From contig JANQIE010000214.1 of assembly GCA_028282295.1 (NCBI GenBank), forward strand, positions 1-39,142: DNA of 39,142 nt. The letters are read 5' to 3'. Shown here one piece after another: positions 23,220-31,689 of the stretch (positions are counted from its first letter, which is position 1; each line of letters begins with the position of its first letter). The notes beneath the pieces were generated by a model, which saw nothing but the letters and a program-made list of their open reading frames with translations, was not told the origin of the DNA and searched no databases. The translations under genes were made by a program, and so were the position numbers. This DNA is from Desulfobacterales bacterium (lineage in GTDB: Bacteria > Desulfobacterota > Desulfobacteria > Desulfobacterales > JANQIE01).

Positions 23220-23633
23220 TCAACCCGACGAATCGTCTTTTTTGAGTTGAGACGCACGCCGTCTGGTCACGTGACGAGAAGCACCAATTCGATAAGCAGC
23301 GCTATATTCCGGATCAAGTTCAATCGCACGCTTAAAATCTTTAAGCGCGTGCGAGTGATCACCGGCTTGATTGTACGCCAATCCCCTCAGATGGTAAGCA
23401 CGGGCGAGTTTGCCATCCAAAGCGATAACCCGGTTGAAATCGTTGATGGCTTCCTGATTCTGTTGCAGACGTAAATAGGCCGCCCCTCGACTCAAAAAGG
23501 CGCGGCGGGACAACGGATCAAGGTCGATGGCGTTACTTAGCAGTTTAATACACATATCGAAACGGTGATTCACGAAACTTTCCAGGGCTTCACCGACGAT
23601 TGCTTTGGCGATATCTTTGGCTGAGTCAGTCAT
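23220..23633 (-). CDS. Small tetratricopeptide-repeat protein
   Basis: This 137-residue, all-helical protein contains three TPR units at about residues 16-49 (ALESFVNHRFDMCIKLLSNAIDLDPLS), 50-83 (FLSRGAAYLRLQQNQEAINDFNRVIALD) and 84-117 (RAYHLRGLAYNQAGDHSHALKDFKRAIELDP), with the canonical W/L-G-Y-A-F-A-P spacing. A basic, charged tail follows (RRRASQLKKDDSSG). It has no signal peptide, so it is probably a cytoplasmic scaffold for protein contacts; the partner is unknown. It is a lone gene between a palindrome-rich gap and the PPTase gene. A 14-base tandem duplication containing TATACAAT on the minus strand lies just upstream and may form its promoter region. Confidence 0.85.
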   Translation of the reverse strand: MTDSAKDIAKAIVGEALESFVNHRFDMCIKLLSNAIDLDPLSRRAFLSRGAAYLRLQQNQEAINDFNRVIALDGKLARAYHLRGLAYNQAGDHSHALKDFKRAIELDPEYSAAYRIGASRHVTRRRASQLKKDDSSG

Positions 23634-23677
23634 ATAGCCCCCTTCGGGTTCATAACCGTCAGTCTAAAGCGCGAAAT

Positions 23678-23705
23678 AAATTGTATAAACTAAATTGTAT
23701 AAACT
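23678..23705 (-). repeat. Two tandem 14-bp units upstream of the TPR gene
   Basis: AAATTGTATAAACT occurs twice head to tail without gap (23678-23691, 23692-23705). Read on the minus strand each unit gives TTTATACAATTT, which resembles a -10 box, so the duplication could double the promoter core or create paired operator half-sites. Confidence 0.5.
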
Positions 23706-23758
23706 AAAAGGTAAGATTAGCGGGACTGAATGCAAGGCGAGTCGTGTATTTCAGTTGA

Positions 23759-24400
23759 TCATGGGGTGTCAGGGGCATGACACCAACGAACCGGCCCTTT
23801 CTGTTTAACAATGGCGGCAATATGTCCGTCAAAAACATAATGTTCAATTTGATAGGAAGCCTCCATATAGGCGACCATCAAAAACCGCTCATCAACGATC
23901 TGTGAAACACGGCAGCGGGAAAGGTGCGTGATACCGACGCCCGCGGTTTTCAAAACCGCTTCCTTGGCGGTCCAATATCGAAAAAAAAGGTCCTCGGGCG
24001 TCTTCCGGCCTAGATTCCACTCTTGCTCCGTGGCGATCTTGCTGAAAAGGCGGGGGTTAATCGGCCGAATCTGTTCCACATCAATACCGATTGGAAAGGG
24101 AGCAGCAATGCCGGCGACGTAGCCGGATTTATGACTCACTGACCAATAGGTCCCTTGAAACGGTAGGGGGGCGCCCAGGTCGTTTTTCGCCATGCGATCC
24201 AACAGCAACGCGTTTTTCCGTGCCGATGCCCGGGCGGCATCGTGGGCATAAGCACTCAAAAAGCGTACCTTTTCACGCGGGCTCAGCGTTTGCTTGTCAT
24301 TGGGAACACGGAGAATGACCGGATAAAGAACAGACTCGACGCACATTGGCTCAATCATCAAAATGCTTAAAAGACCGGTCGGGATTAAGACACACCGCAT
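23759..24400 (-). CDS. 4'-phosphopantetheinyl transferase (Sfp-like superfamily)
   Basis: This 213-residue protein carries the Sfp/HetI-type motifs WSVSHKSGYV (P1a, His90), GIDVEQIRP (P2, Asp107 and Glu109, magnesium ligands) and FFRYWTAKEAVLKTAGVGI (P3, Trp143, Lys146, Glu147, Lys151). It moves the phosphopantetheine arm of CoA to a serine of a carrier protein. The length is nearer to Sfp/EntD-type than to the roughly 120-residue AcpS, so the carrier may be a polyketide, peptide or special fatty-acid carrier as well as ACP. No carrier or synthase gene lies nearby. It is 44 bases downstream of an acyl-CoA synthetase in the same orientation, at the tail of a long gene string. ATG 24358 is an alternative start. 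Confidence 0.88.
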   Translation of the reverse strand: MRCVLIPTGLLSILMIEPMCVESVLYPVILRVPNDKQTLSPREKVRFLSAYAHDAARASARKNALLLDRMAKNDLGAPLPFQGTYWSVSHKSGYVAGIAAPFPIGIDVEQIRPINPRLFSKIATEQEWNLGRKTPEDLFFRYWTAKEAVLKTAGVGITHLSRCRVSQIVDERFLMVAYMEASYQIEHYVFDGHIAAIVKQKGPVRWCHAPDTP

Positions 24401-24444
24401 CCCGACCGATCCAATTCAATCAAAACCGATCGACACCGGCAGAA

Positions 24445-26601
24445 CTATTCTTCAACCGCTTTGAGAATAATACGGCAATCAGCCACGGTGGCTCCCTGCC
24501 CCTCGGCGTGCACCAGCAGCGGATTGATATCCAATTCCTGAATCTGCGGATTTTGAACCACCAGGTCGGAAAGAGCGACAAGCAATTTTTCAAGAACAAC
24601 CATATCTGCTTTGGGACGACCACGAAATCCCTTGAGCAGTTTGACGCCTTTGATCATGCGCACCATCCGACGTGCTTCATTGCGACTGACCGGGGACAGC
24701 CGAAAGACCACATCCTGAAATACTTCCACGAAAATACCGCCCATGCCGAACATGATTAAAGGACCAAAAATCGGGTAGCGGTTCATCCCTAAAATGACCT
24801 CCTGACCAGGGTCCGCCATTTTTTGCACCAACACCCCATCGATGACCGCATCCTTTTTAAACGATACCGCATTGTCGACAATCGTGTTAAAAGCGGCCCG
24901 CACCTCATCGGCACTCTTGAGCCCCACCCTGACACCATCGGCATCGGATTTATGAATAATCTGATCCGAAACAATTTTCATGACCACCGGCAAGCCGATC
25001 TTTTCGGCCAGCGCCACCGCTTCATCCTCGGTTTTGGCCAACTGTGTGGGCAGGGTTTCAAACCCGTAGCATTTTAAAAGTTCCAGTCCGTCCAATTCGC
25101 CAAGATAGGTTTTACCGACGGCCAATCGTTCGGCAATAATCCGTGCGGCTTTGTCCTGATCCTGTTCAAGTTTAAACGGTGCCAGAATCTGGCGGTTCAT
25201 CCAGCGCGAATAGCGATAGATCGCGCCAAATGCTTTGGCGGCATTTTCCGGAAACCTGAATACCGGTATCCCCTTTTCCTGCAAAAATTTAACCCCGGCC
25301 GACACGTCGATGATACCCATGAAACAACACAAGATCGGTTTATGGGATCGGCGTGCAATTCGGGCAATGGCCTCAGCCGTGCCAAGCGCATTAGTCATCG
25401 ACTGGGGGGTCAAGATAACCAGGGCACCGTCGACCCCTTCATCGCGAATGACCGCAGCCAGTGCGTTTTCATAACGATCCGAAGCCGCATCACCAATAAC
25501 ATCCACCGGATTGTGAACGTTGGCAGTCATCGGCAAATGGCTGGTCAATGCTTCGATAGTTTCCTCGGAGAACCGCGCCAATTTCAAACCCGAGGAAACC
25601 GTCATATCGGTGGCAACAATACCGGGACCGCCGGCATTGGTGACGATGGCGACCCGGTTGCCGTGCGGGACCTTGCGGCGCATCTTGCCTAGGGCACTTT
25701 CATTTTTATAAGCAAAAGCGGAAGCAAAATCGAACAATTCATCAATCGATTCGCACCGAATAATACCCGATTGTTCAAAAATACTATCGTAGACCGCTTC
25801 GGAGCCGGCCAGCGAGCCGGTATGCGAAGCCGCGGCTTGCGCGCCCGCGCTGGTGCGACCCGACTTGATAACCAGCACCGGTGTCGGTTTGCGATCACCG
25901 GAAGTAATCTCTTTTACCGCTTCGATAAACTCGGGACCACGGCGCAATTCCTCCAGGTAAAGCATAATCACTTCCGTTTCCGGATCCTCGTGCAAATAGC
26001 GCAACAAATCCAGTTCGTCCACATCAGCCTTGTTGCCGATGGAGATGAATTTGGAAAAACCGAATTCCCGGTCGGCGGCAAAATCGAGCACCGATGTACA
26101 AAGCGCACCACTCTGGGAAATAAACGAAATATTGCCAGACGCCGGCATGCGCGATGAAAAGCTACCATTCAACCGCACGGCTTCATTCGGATTGATGACC
26201 CCCAGGCAGTTAGGCCCAATTACACGAACGCCTGCTTCGGCACACAGGGTAACGATCCGATCTTCAATCGCCCGCCCTTCTTCGCCGACTTCCCGAAAAC
26301 CGGCCGAGACAATAACGATACCCTTGACGCCCTTTTCAATCGCTTCTTTGACCGCGGACTCCGCAGCTTGCGGTGGCAGGATCACCATCGCCAAATCGAC
26401 CTGGTCGGGAATATCTTTTATCGACGGGTACGCCCGCACACTAAGAACCGATTTGGCTTTGGGGTTGACAGGATAAAGGGTCCCTTTATAACCACCTTTA
26501 AGAATATTTTCAAAAATATCGTGGCCGACCTTGCCCGGTGTGGTGGAGGCGCCCAGAACGGCAACCGACCTAGGCGCAAAAACCGCATCAATACTACTCA
26601 T
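24445..26601 (-). CDS. ADP-forming acyl-CoA synthetase (acetate-CoA ligase family), fused alpha-beta form
   Basis: The 718-residue fused enzyme has a CoA-binding Rossmann domain (about 5-135, FAPRSVAVLGASTTPGKVG), two succinyl-CoA-synthetase-like flavodoxin domains with the phospho-histidine segment ASHTGSLAGS, and a C-terminal ATP-grasp domain (about 485-718, GLPVVMKIVSDQIIHKSDADGVRVGL and NRYPIFGPLIMFGMGGIFVEV). The family interconverts acyl-CoA plus ADP plus phosphate with acid, CoA and ATP, giving substrate-level ATP in acid-forming or aromatic/fatty acid metabolism; similar domains occur in protein acetyltransferases, but no GNAT domain is present here. The start ATG 26601 overlaps the rsmI stop in ATGAGTAG, with GGAG 7 bases upstream, so translation is coupled. 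It is an unusual member of a translation-related operon. Confidence 0.93.
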   Translation of the reverse strand: MSSIDAVFAPRSVAVLGASTTPGKVGHDIFENILKGGYKGTLYPVNPKAKSVLSVRAYPSIKDIPDQVDLAMVILPPQAAESAVKEAIEKGVKGIVIVSAGFREVGEEGRAIEDRIVTLCAEAGVRVIGPNCLGVINPNEAVRLNGSFSSRMPASGNISFISQSGALCTSVLDFAADREFGFSKFISIGNKADVDELDLLRYLHEDPETEVIMLYLEELRRGPEFIEAVKEITSGDRKPTPVLVIKSGRTSAGAQAAASHTGSLAGSEAVYDSIFEQSGIIRCESIDELFDFASAFAYKNESALGKMRRKVPHGNRVAIVTNAGGPGIVATDMTVSSGLKLARFSEETIEALTSHLPMTANVHNPVDVIGDAASDRYENALAAVIRDEGVDGALVILTPQSMTNALGTAEAIARIARRSHKPILCCFMGIIDVSAGVKFLQEKGIPVFRFPENAAKAFGAIYRYSRWMNRQILAPFKLEQDQDKAARIIAERLAVGKTYLGELDGLELLKCYGFETLPTQLAKTEDEAVALAEKIGLPVVMKIVSDQIIHKSDADGVRVGLKSADEVRAAFNTIVDNAVSFKKDAVIDGVLVQKMADPGQEVILGMNRYPIFGPLIMFGMGGIFVEVFQDVVFRLSPVSRNEARRMVRMIKGVKLLKGFRGRPKADMVVLEKLLVALSDLVVQNPQIQELDINPLLVHAEGQGATVADCRIILKAVEE

Positions 26602-27493
26602 CTTCATGCTCCTTTTCTAGTTTTTTTATCTTTAAGGCTGTTTCGTAGATTCGGCGTTTGGGGAACCCATACTTGCGCGCAAAATCTTTAGCCAATAGGT
26701 TCAATTTCACCGACGGGTCGCGCAACGCCGTCTCGAGTTTACGTTCCACTGCCGACCAAGCCGTTTGCGGGCCATCGGCGACGCCCGCCACCAACAAGGT
26801 GCATTCCCCCTTAACGGCATCGCGCCCGGCCAGCGTTGCATGGATTTGAGAGAACGAACCGCGTAAAAACTCCTCATGGGTTTTGGTCATCTCTCGTCCG
26901 AGCACAGCCTGCCGGTCGCCCAAAACCTGTTGAAGCGTTTTTAAAAACTCGACAATTCGTTTAGGGGATTCATAAAACACAAGGGTTCGCTTTTCATTGC
27001 GTAATGATTGTAGCAGTGTTAGGCGGGCGTTTTCTTTCTTGGGGGCGAAACCGAGAAAAATATAACTATCGGTGCCCAAACCCGAGGCGCTCAAAGCAGT
27101 GACTACCGCACTGACACCCGGCACCGGCACCACGCGGATGCCGGCATCGGCGGCTGTGCGAACCAACCGGTAGCCCGGATCTGAAATCGCCGGTGTACCG
27201 GCATCCGACACCAGGGCGACGTGTTGGCCGGCGTCCAGCCACGCCAGCAATTCACAACTGCGCCGGATCTCATTATGTTCATGGTAGGACAGCAAACGGT
27301 TCTTGATATTGTATCGATTCAATACCCGGCCGGCTTTGCGGGTGTCTTCCGCCGCAATGACGTCAACCCGCTTCAGGGTATCTATCGCCCGCACCGTGAT
27401 GTCGTCCGGATTACCGATGGGTAACGCCACCACATACAAACAGCCTTCGCCAGGGGCTTGGGTAAGATCATACTTAGGCAAGTTCGAAGGCAT
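26594..27493 (-). CDS. rsmI: 16S rRNA (cytidine1402-2'-O)-methyltransferase
   Basis: This 299-residue tetrapyrrole-methylase-fold enzyme has LYVVALPIGNPDDITVRAI, AAEDTRKAGRVL, SYHEHNE, VSDAGTPAISDPGYRLV, PVPGVSAVVTALSASGL and FLGFAPKK, the standard RsmI blocks, and then the C-terminal tail with YESPKRI and GREMTKTHEEFLRG. It adds the 2'-O-methyl group of m4Cm1402 in the decoding centre of the 30S subunit. Its start overlaps the yraN end by 20 bases and its stop overlaps the next gene by 8, so it is in the middle of a tightly packed transcript. Confidence 0.97.
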   Translation of the reverse strand: MPSNLPKYDLTQAPGEGCLYVVALPIGNPDDITVRAIDTLKRVDVIAAEDTRKAGRVLNRYNIKNRLLSYHEHNEIRRSCELLAWLDAGQHVALVSDAGTPAISDPGYRLVRTAADAGIRVVPVPGVSAVVTALSASGLGTDSYIFLGFAPKKENARLTLLQSLRNEKRTLVFYESPKRIVEFLKTLQQVLGDRQAVLGREMTKTHEEFLRGSFSQIHATLAGRDAVKGECTLLVAGVADGPQTAWSAVERKLETALRDPSVKLNLLAKDFARKYGFPKRRIYETALKIKKLEKEHEDE

Positions 27494-27839
27494 TCTTAAT
27501 CAACTCGATTCGTTGCACGCGGTCATTGTGCGATATGGCGACCACATCAAAACGCGCTTTCCGCTCGCCTTGACCACATTCTTTCAAATAAAACAAGGCG
27601 ACCCGCGCGATTTTTTTTTGCTTGTGACGCGTCACCGCGTTCTTCGGCCCGCCAAACTCATCGCTACGACGCGCTTTTACCTCCACAAAGACAAGCGTGT
27701 CTTTATCCAGGGCGATCAAATCGATTTCCCCCAAGCGGTTGCGATAATTTCGTCGCAATATTTTATAGCCCTTCTGCTTCAAAAAGCGGGCGGCTTCACT
27801 TTCACTGCGGCGTCCGAATTTAAAACGGTCTTTCCACAT
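27474..27839 (-). CDS. YraN/UPF0102 family nuclease-like protein
   Basis: The 121-residue protein has the restriction-endonuclease-like fold of the YraN family: GRRSESEAARFLKQKGYKILRRNYRN, GEIDLIALDKDTLVFVEVKARRSDEFGGP and VTRHKQKKIARVALFYL. The E...D...ExK residues needed for metal binding are present (GEIDLI, VEVK). Its role is poorly known; context with rnhB and rsmI is conserved in many bacteria. It lies 90 bases after rnhB. Confidence 0.92.
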   Translation of the reverse strand: MWKDRFKFGRRSESEAARFLKQKGYKILRRNYRNRLGEIDLIALDKDTLVFVEVKARRSDEFGGPKNAVTRHKQKKIARVALFYLKECGQGERKARFDVVAISHNDRVQRIELIKNAFELA

Positions 27840-27929
27840 AACGCTTTGTCGGAAATCATTATTCGTTCAAGGGGATGGAATATCGGAAACGCGGCGTTAA
27901 TGAGCGAGATCCAATTCTTGATTCAAACC

Positions 27930-28535
27930 TCAATGACATTGCTTAACGCCCTTGAAGCTTTTACGATGAATCGGACTGGCCCCGAATCGACGAATCGCTT
28001 CTTTGTGCGCTTTGGTCGGATAGCCTTTGTGTCGGGCTAATCCGTATTGCGGATACTCCGCATCATATAGTTCCATCAATCGATCCCGCGTTACCTTAGC
28101 GACAATCGAAGCGGCTCCGATGGAGACACTCAATGTATCGCCTTTGGGAATGGCTTGCTGGGGCAAGTCGAACGGTATGGTAAATTTACCGTCGATCAGA
28201 AGGTAATCCGGCTGGGGTTTGAGATTATCCACTGAAATTGCCATCGACAATAGCGAGGCCTGTAGAATATTGATCCGATCAATTTCAATCGGATCAATAA
28301 TTCCGATACCAACGGAAATCGCTTTCGAATAGATGAAGTCGTATAATCGATTTCGTTTCAAAGGGGTCAGCTTTTTTGAATCGTCAATATCACCCGTATC
28401 AAAATCAGCCGGCAATATCACGGCCGCCGAAACAACAGGTCCGGCCAGCGGCCCGCGACCGGCTTCATCAACACCGCCGACAAACCGATAGCCCCGAGCC
28501 AACGCCCGGTTTTCAAAAACTTTAGGGTGATTCAT
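27930..28535 (-). CDS. rnhB: Ribonuclease HII
   Basis: The 201-residue protein shows the RNase HII acidic centre: GGVDEAGRGPLAG (Asp23, Glu24), DDSKKLTPLKRNRLY, YLLIDGKFT and SIGAASIVAKVTRDRLM, then GLARHKGYPTKAHKEAIRRFGASPIHRKSF. It removes single ribonucleotides from DNA and RNA from hybrids. It follows rplS by 75 bases in the ribosomal string, an arrangement seen widely in bacteria. Confidence 0.97.
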   Translation of the reverse strand: MNHPKVFENRALARGYRFVGGVDEAGRGPLAGPVVSAAVILPADFDTGDIDDSKKLTPLKRNRLYDFIYSKAISVGIGIIDPIEIDRINILQASLLSMAISVDNLKPQPDYLLIDGKFTIPFDLPQQAIPKGDTLSVSIGAASIVAKVTRDRLMELYDAEYPQYGLARHKGYPTKAHKEAIRRFGASPIHRKSFKGVKQCH

Positions 28536-28610
28536 GATCGTGACTCACCATAAAAAGGTCGCAGCCACCAAAAACGCCGCCCCCGTTAAAACGATGTCGA
28601 TTGATTGGCG

Positions 28611-28958
28611 TTAATTGATTCGACGCTCTTTAATGCGGGCGGCTTTTCCCCTGAGCTTACGCAGGTAGTAAATTTTGGCCCGGCGAACACGTCCACGCGT
28701 AACAACCTCAATCCGGTCAATGGTCGGTGAATGCATCGGGAAAACACGCTCCACCCCAACGCCGTATGACACTTTACGAACCGTAAAAGAAGCGTTGACG
28801 GTTCCTTTGCGTTTACTGATGACCACCCCCTGAAAAACCTGGATACGCTCTTTTTCCCCTTCTTTAATTTTCACGTGAACCTTGACCGTATCACCGGCAA
28901 TGAATTGCGGATGGTCTAGCCGCATCATTTCTTTTTCTAATTGTTCAATCATTTCCAT
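28611..28958 (-). CDS. rplS: 50S ribosomal protein L19
   Basis: The 115-residue protein is a full-length L19: [62 protein letters not shown], and [30 protein letters not shown]19 sits at the 30S-50S interface. I choose the ATG at 28958, after a GGGGGG run 4 bases upstream; ATG 28952 is an equally good alternative, while a 34-residue longer frame from 29060 is not credible. Confidence 0.96.
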   Translation of the reverse strand: MEMIEQLEKEMMRLDHPQFIAGDTVKVHVKIKEGEKERIQVFQGVVISKRKGTVNASFTVRKVSYGVGVERVFPMHSPTIDRIEVVTRGRVRRAKIYYLRKLRGKAARIKERRIN

Positions 28959-29139
28959 ATTACCCCCCAAAGTATAATCGTATTCGATCCTCAAGTTCAT
29001 AAGCCGGGCCTGTCGCATACATGCTTCACGTACCGCCGACTCAATTGGTTTAATGGTCAAGGGACTAAAAAATAAGAATATTATTTTATTGCAGTCCCAA
29101 ATTCAAATGCTAATTCGAGGCGGAACCGGTATTTGCGAA

Positions 29140-29709
29140 TCAGCGAGCCAGCAAGCGGTCCAGTGCAATGGCCGCTGCACACCTCACCGAAAGATGATTG
29201 TAGGTCGAACCGAATTTGATCGGCTCCAGGCAAAAATCGGCCTCAGCCATAAATTCCGCGGTCACACCCCAGGCGGTTCCAAAGGTCAACACAACAGGTT
29301 TGCCATCGGCGATAACCCCGCGCAAATGCGCAAACGTAACATTGTTCGGAGCTGCTCTGGCGCTGGTAACGATAACCCTGGGCACAACTTGACTTCGTTT
29401 AAAAATGCGGGCCGATGCGTCAGCCAAAGAGTCGACCACGCGAATCAACTTCAGCGCCTCACAACGTTTGGGGTTGTATTGCGCCCCGGCCCCGGTGGTC
29501 CAATGGGTGACAATCCGCTGCACCAGCGTCTGCTGATCGTGCAGCGGCGTGACCACAAAAAACCGTTTTAGATCGTACGTCCTGGCCAGCCGTGCAATAT
29601 CATGCAGATCCAGATTGGTCACGGCCGAAGCAATGGTTTCGCCGTTCTTGTTGACCACCGGGTGGTGCACCAACGCCAAATATAATTCAGGCCTCGATAA
29701 CGGATTCAA
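29140..29709 (-). CDS. SPOUT-fold RNA methyltransferase (TrmD-associated family, PF09936-like)
   Basis: The 189-residue protein resembles the trefoil-knot SAM-dependent RNA methylases encoded beside or after trmD in deep-branching bacteria. It has LYLALVHHPVVNKNGETIASAVTNLDLHDIARLARTY, VTPLHDQQTLVQRIVTHW, VVLTFGTAWGV (probable knot/SAM segment) and LEPIKFGSTYNHLSVRCAAAIALDRLL at the end. The target RNA is unknown. Its start overlaps the trmD stop by 23 bases, which implies coupled expression with TrmD and RimM. The C-terminus (ALDRLLAR) is complete. Confidence 0.88.
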   Translation of the reverse strand: MNPLSRPELYLALVHHPVVNKNGETIASAVTNLDLHDIARLARTYDLKRFFVVTPLHDQQTLVQRIVTHWTTGAGAQYNPKRCEALKLIRVVDSLADASARIFKRSQVVPRVIVTSARAAPNNVTFAHLRGVIADGKPVVLTFGTAWGVTAEFMAEADFCLEPIKFGSTYNHLSVRCAAAIALDRLLAR

Positions 29710-30436
29710 TCTCCCGGACCCACTTCCTTATAATCTCCAGATCCTCCCGCGCCAGCGGATAACCGTCCAATAAATCCCTTCGTTTGAGCAAGGTGCGGAT
29801 CAATGCAGACTCATGACGCCACTGCGCAATGGCCTGATGATCACCGCCGCGCAACACTTCCGGAACAGCTTCCCCCTCAAATACCGGCGGTCGTGTGTAA
29901 TGCGCATGTTCCAGCAAGCCTTGGGCGAATGAGTCCCTGGCAGCCGATTCCTCCCCTCCCAAAGTTCCGGGAATCAAGCGGGTGACGGCGTCCATGACAA
30001 CCATGGCGGCCAATTCCCCCCCGGTGAGCACAAAGTCGCCAATGGAAATCTCCAAATCAATCTCCCGCCGGCAGACCCTTTCATCGATGCCTTCATAGCG
30101 GCCACAAACAAAAATCAATCCTTGAGCACCGGCAAGGGTCGCCGCCGTTTCCTGGTCAAACACGCGCCCCTGGGGACTCAGCAAAACCGTATGCGAATAA
30201 GGACCTTGACCGCGGGTTGCCCGTATCGCCGCCGCCAGCGGCTCGGGCTTCATCACCATCCCGCAACCCCCGCCGTACGGTCGATCATCCGTAACGCGAT
30301 GACGACCGGCGGCAAATTCCCGAATGTCGATCGCCTGTGCGGTAATCCGTCCCCTCTCAATCGCCCTGCGAACAATACCGTGCTCCCAAAACGGGGCAAA
30401 CATCCGGGGAAAAATTGTCAGGACCGCAAAATTCAT
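29687..30436 (-). CDS. trmD: tRNA (guanine37-N1)-methyltransferase
   Basis: The 249-residue SPOUT enzyme has the TrmD landmarks: FPRMFAPFWEHGIVRRAI, DDRPYGGGCGMVMKPEPL, FVCGRYEGIDERV, and SIGDFVLTGGELAAMVVMDAVTRLIPG in the knot that binds SAM. It makes m1G37 next to the anticodon and thereby prevents frameshifting. It follows rimM by 25 bases. Confidence 0.97.
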   Translation of the reverse strand: MNFAVLTIFPRMFAPFWEHGIVRRAIERGRITAQAIDIREFAAGRHRVTDDRPYGGGCGMVMKPEPLAAAIRATRGQGPYSHTVLLSPQGRVFDQETAATLAGAQGLIFVCGRYEGIDERVCRREIDLEISIGDFVLTGGELAAMVVMDAVTRLIPGTLGGEESAARDSFAQGLLEHAHYTRPPVFEGEAVPEVLRGGDHQAIAQWRHESALIRTLLKRRDLLDGYPLAREDLEIIRKWVREIESVIEA

Positions 30437-30461
30437 GTGAAAGCGTTTTCAATAGGGTGGC

Positions 30462-30971
30462 TCAAAGCCCGTCAGGCAATGCCACCCGCATCGTCTTATT
30501 CCGGATGTCGACTGTGGTAATCACATCCGCCAATGCCGGGATCAGTATTTCCCGCGCGCCACCGCGGACCACATAAACATCATTACTGCCGGTTTGAATA
30601 ATTTCGACCACTCGTCCCAAATAGGTATCATCGACCGCAAAAACAGAAAGTCCGATTAAATCGGACCAATAGTACGTATCGTCTTCCAATTCGGGAAGTT
30701 CGCCACGGTCAACCGACAATTCAACACCAACCAGGGCCTCTGCAGCATCGCGATCCTCAATGGAATCGAAATCGATCAGCACGACGCGTTTGTGCGCCCG
30801 AACGCGTTCAATTGAAAGGATTCGGTCAGGAGCGTTCTGATGGCTGGCCCGCAGCTTTCGGCCGTGTACGAAAAACGCTTCGGATTCGGCATACGATTGG
30901 ACCTTCACGGTTCCGCCAATTCCATGAACTCCCACGATTTTACCCATCAGGATGAAATTGGGCGCCGCCAT
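30462..30971 (-). CDS. rimM: 16S rRNA processing protein RimM
   Basis: The 169-residue protein has the two RimM parts: an N-terminal barrel (FILMGKIVGVHGIGGTVKVQSY, plus VVLIDFDSIEDRDAAEALVG) and a PRC-barrel-like C-terminal domain (DTYYWSDLIGLSVFAVDDTYLGRVVEIIQTGSNDVYVV, EILIPAL). It binds S19 and helps mature the 30S head. I start at ATG 30971, 13 bases after the khpA stop with GGAATT upstream; an earlier in-frame codon at 31037 would overlap khpA. Confidence 0.96.
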   Translation of the reverse strand: MAAPNFILMGKIVGVHGIGGTVKVQSYAESEAFFVHGRKLRASHQNAPDRILSIERVRAHKRVVLIDFDSIEDRDAAEALVGVELSVDRGELPELEDDTYYWSDLIGLSVFAVDDTYLGRVVEIIQTGSNDVYVVRGGAREILIPALADVITTVDIRNKTMRVALPDGL

Positions 30972-30984
30972 AATTCCAGCACAC

Positions 30985-31215
30985 CTACTCGATAATTTCG
31001 AGCACGGTCCTCTTCTTGACTTTTGCCGATGCCGCACTCAGGATCGTACGCATAGCCCGCGCGGTACGCCCTTGCTTGCCGATAACCTTGCCCAGGTCTT
31101 CCTTGGCAACCTTCAACTCCAATACAGATGTCTGATTACCTTCGACCTCTGCAACGGAAACTTCGTCGGGATTATCGACTAGTGCTTGTGCGATATACAT
31201 AATCAGGTCTTTCAT
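30985..31215 (-). CDS. khpA: KH-domain RNA-binding protein KhpA
   Basis: This 76-residue single-KH protein (formerly YlqC/UPF0109) has the GxxG loop in [17 protein letters not shown] and the ELKVAKEDL strand. It binds small and messenger RNAs; in Gram-positives it works with KhpB in growth and division. A strong AAGGAGGTG site precedes the ATG. It sits between rpsP and rimM as in many genomes, but after an unusually long 207-base gap from rpsP. Confidence 0.94.
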   Translation of the reverse strand: MKDLIMYIAQALVDNPDEVSVAEVEGNQTSVLELKVAKEDLGKVIGKQGRTARAMRTILSAASAKVKKRTVLEIIE

Positions 31216-31422
31216 CGCCCCACCTCCTTGGTTTGCCGGTGCGCGTTCGGTGGACTCACAGGTGCCCTATCAAAAACCGGATGATTGCGTCTATTTCAGC
31301 CAGGCAAAAATACCAAGAACCACAAGCAAAACGTGCTGTCATTGAGTATCCAGCCCGCCGAAACGGGCAAGCCCAACGCCGAAATCGGCGTAATCGGCCC
31401 TGTCAGAATGGGCACGAACTAC
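31216..31422 (-). other. Leader-like gap between rpsP and khpA
   Basis: This 207-base interval within an otherwise compact gene string holds small hairpins, the best being CGCCGA-AA-TCGGCG (31377-31390) without a T-tail. It may contain an internal promoter or processing site; no gene is seen. Confidence 0.3.
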
Positions 31423-31677
31423 CTATTCAGCGTTAGCAGAAATACTTTGTTTTTTCAAAAGATTCTTAACGGTGTGGGTCGGTAAGGCGCCCTGCCCCAA
31501 CCAGTAATCGACACGTTCCGATTTCAAGGTCACCTCGGCCGGGTCGGGTAGGGGGTTATATGTGCCAACAACTTCGATAAAGCGACCATCACGAGGACTT
31601 TCCGCGTCCGCCACAACGATACGATAAAAGGGGCGTTTTTTCGCACCGTGTCTGGCCAATCTGATTTTCACTGCCAT
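31423..31677 (-). CDS. rpsP: 30S ribosomal protein S16
   Basis: The 84-residue S16 is complete: [41 protein letters not shown], then [25 protein letters not shown]16 stabilises the 16S central and 5' domains. An AAAGGAG site lies 7 bases before its ATG, 12 bases after ffh. Confidence 0.97.
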   Translation of the reverse strand: MAVKIRLARHGAKKRPFYRIVVADAESPRDGRFIEVVGTYNPLPDPAEVTLKSERVDYWLGQGALPTHTVKNLLKKQSISANAE

Positions 31678-31689
31678 TTGTTTTCTCCT

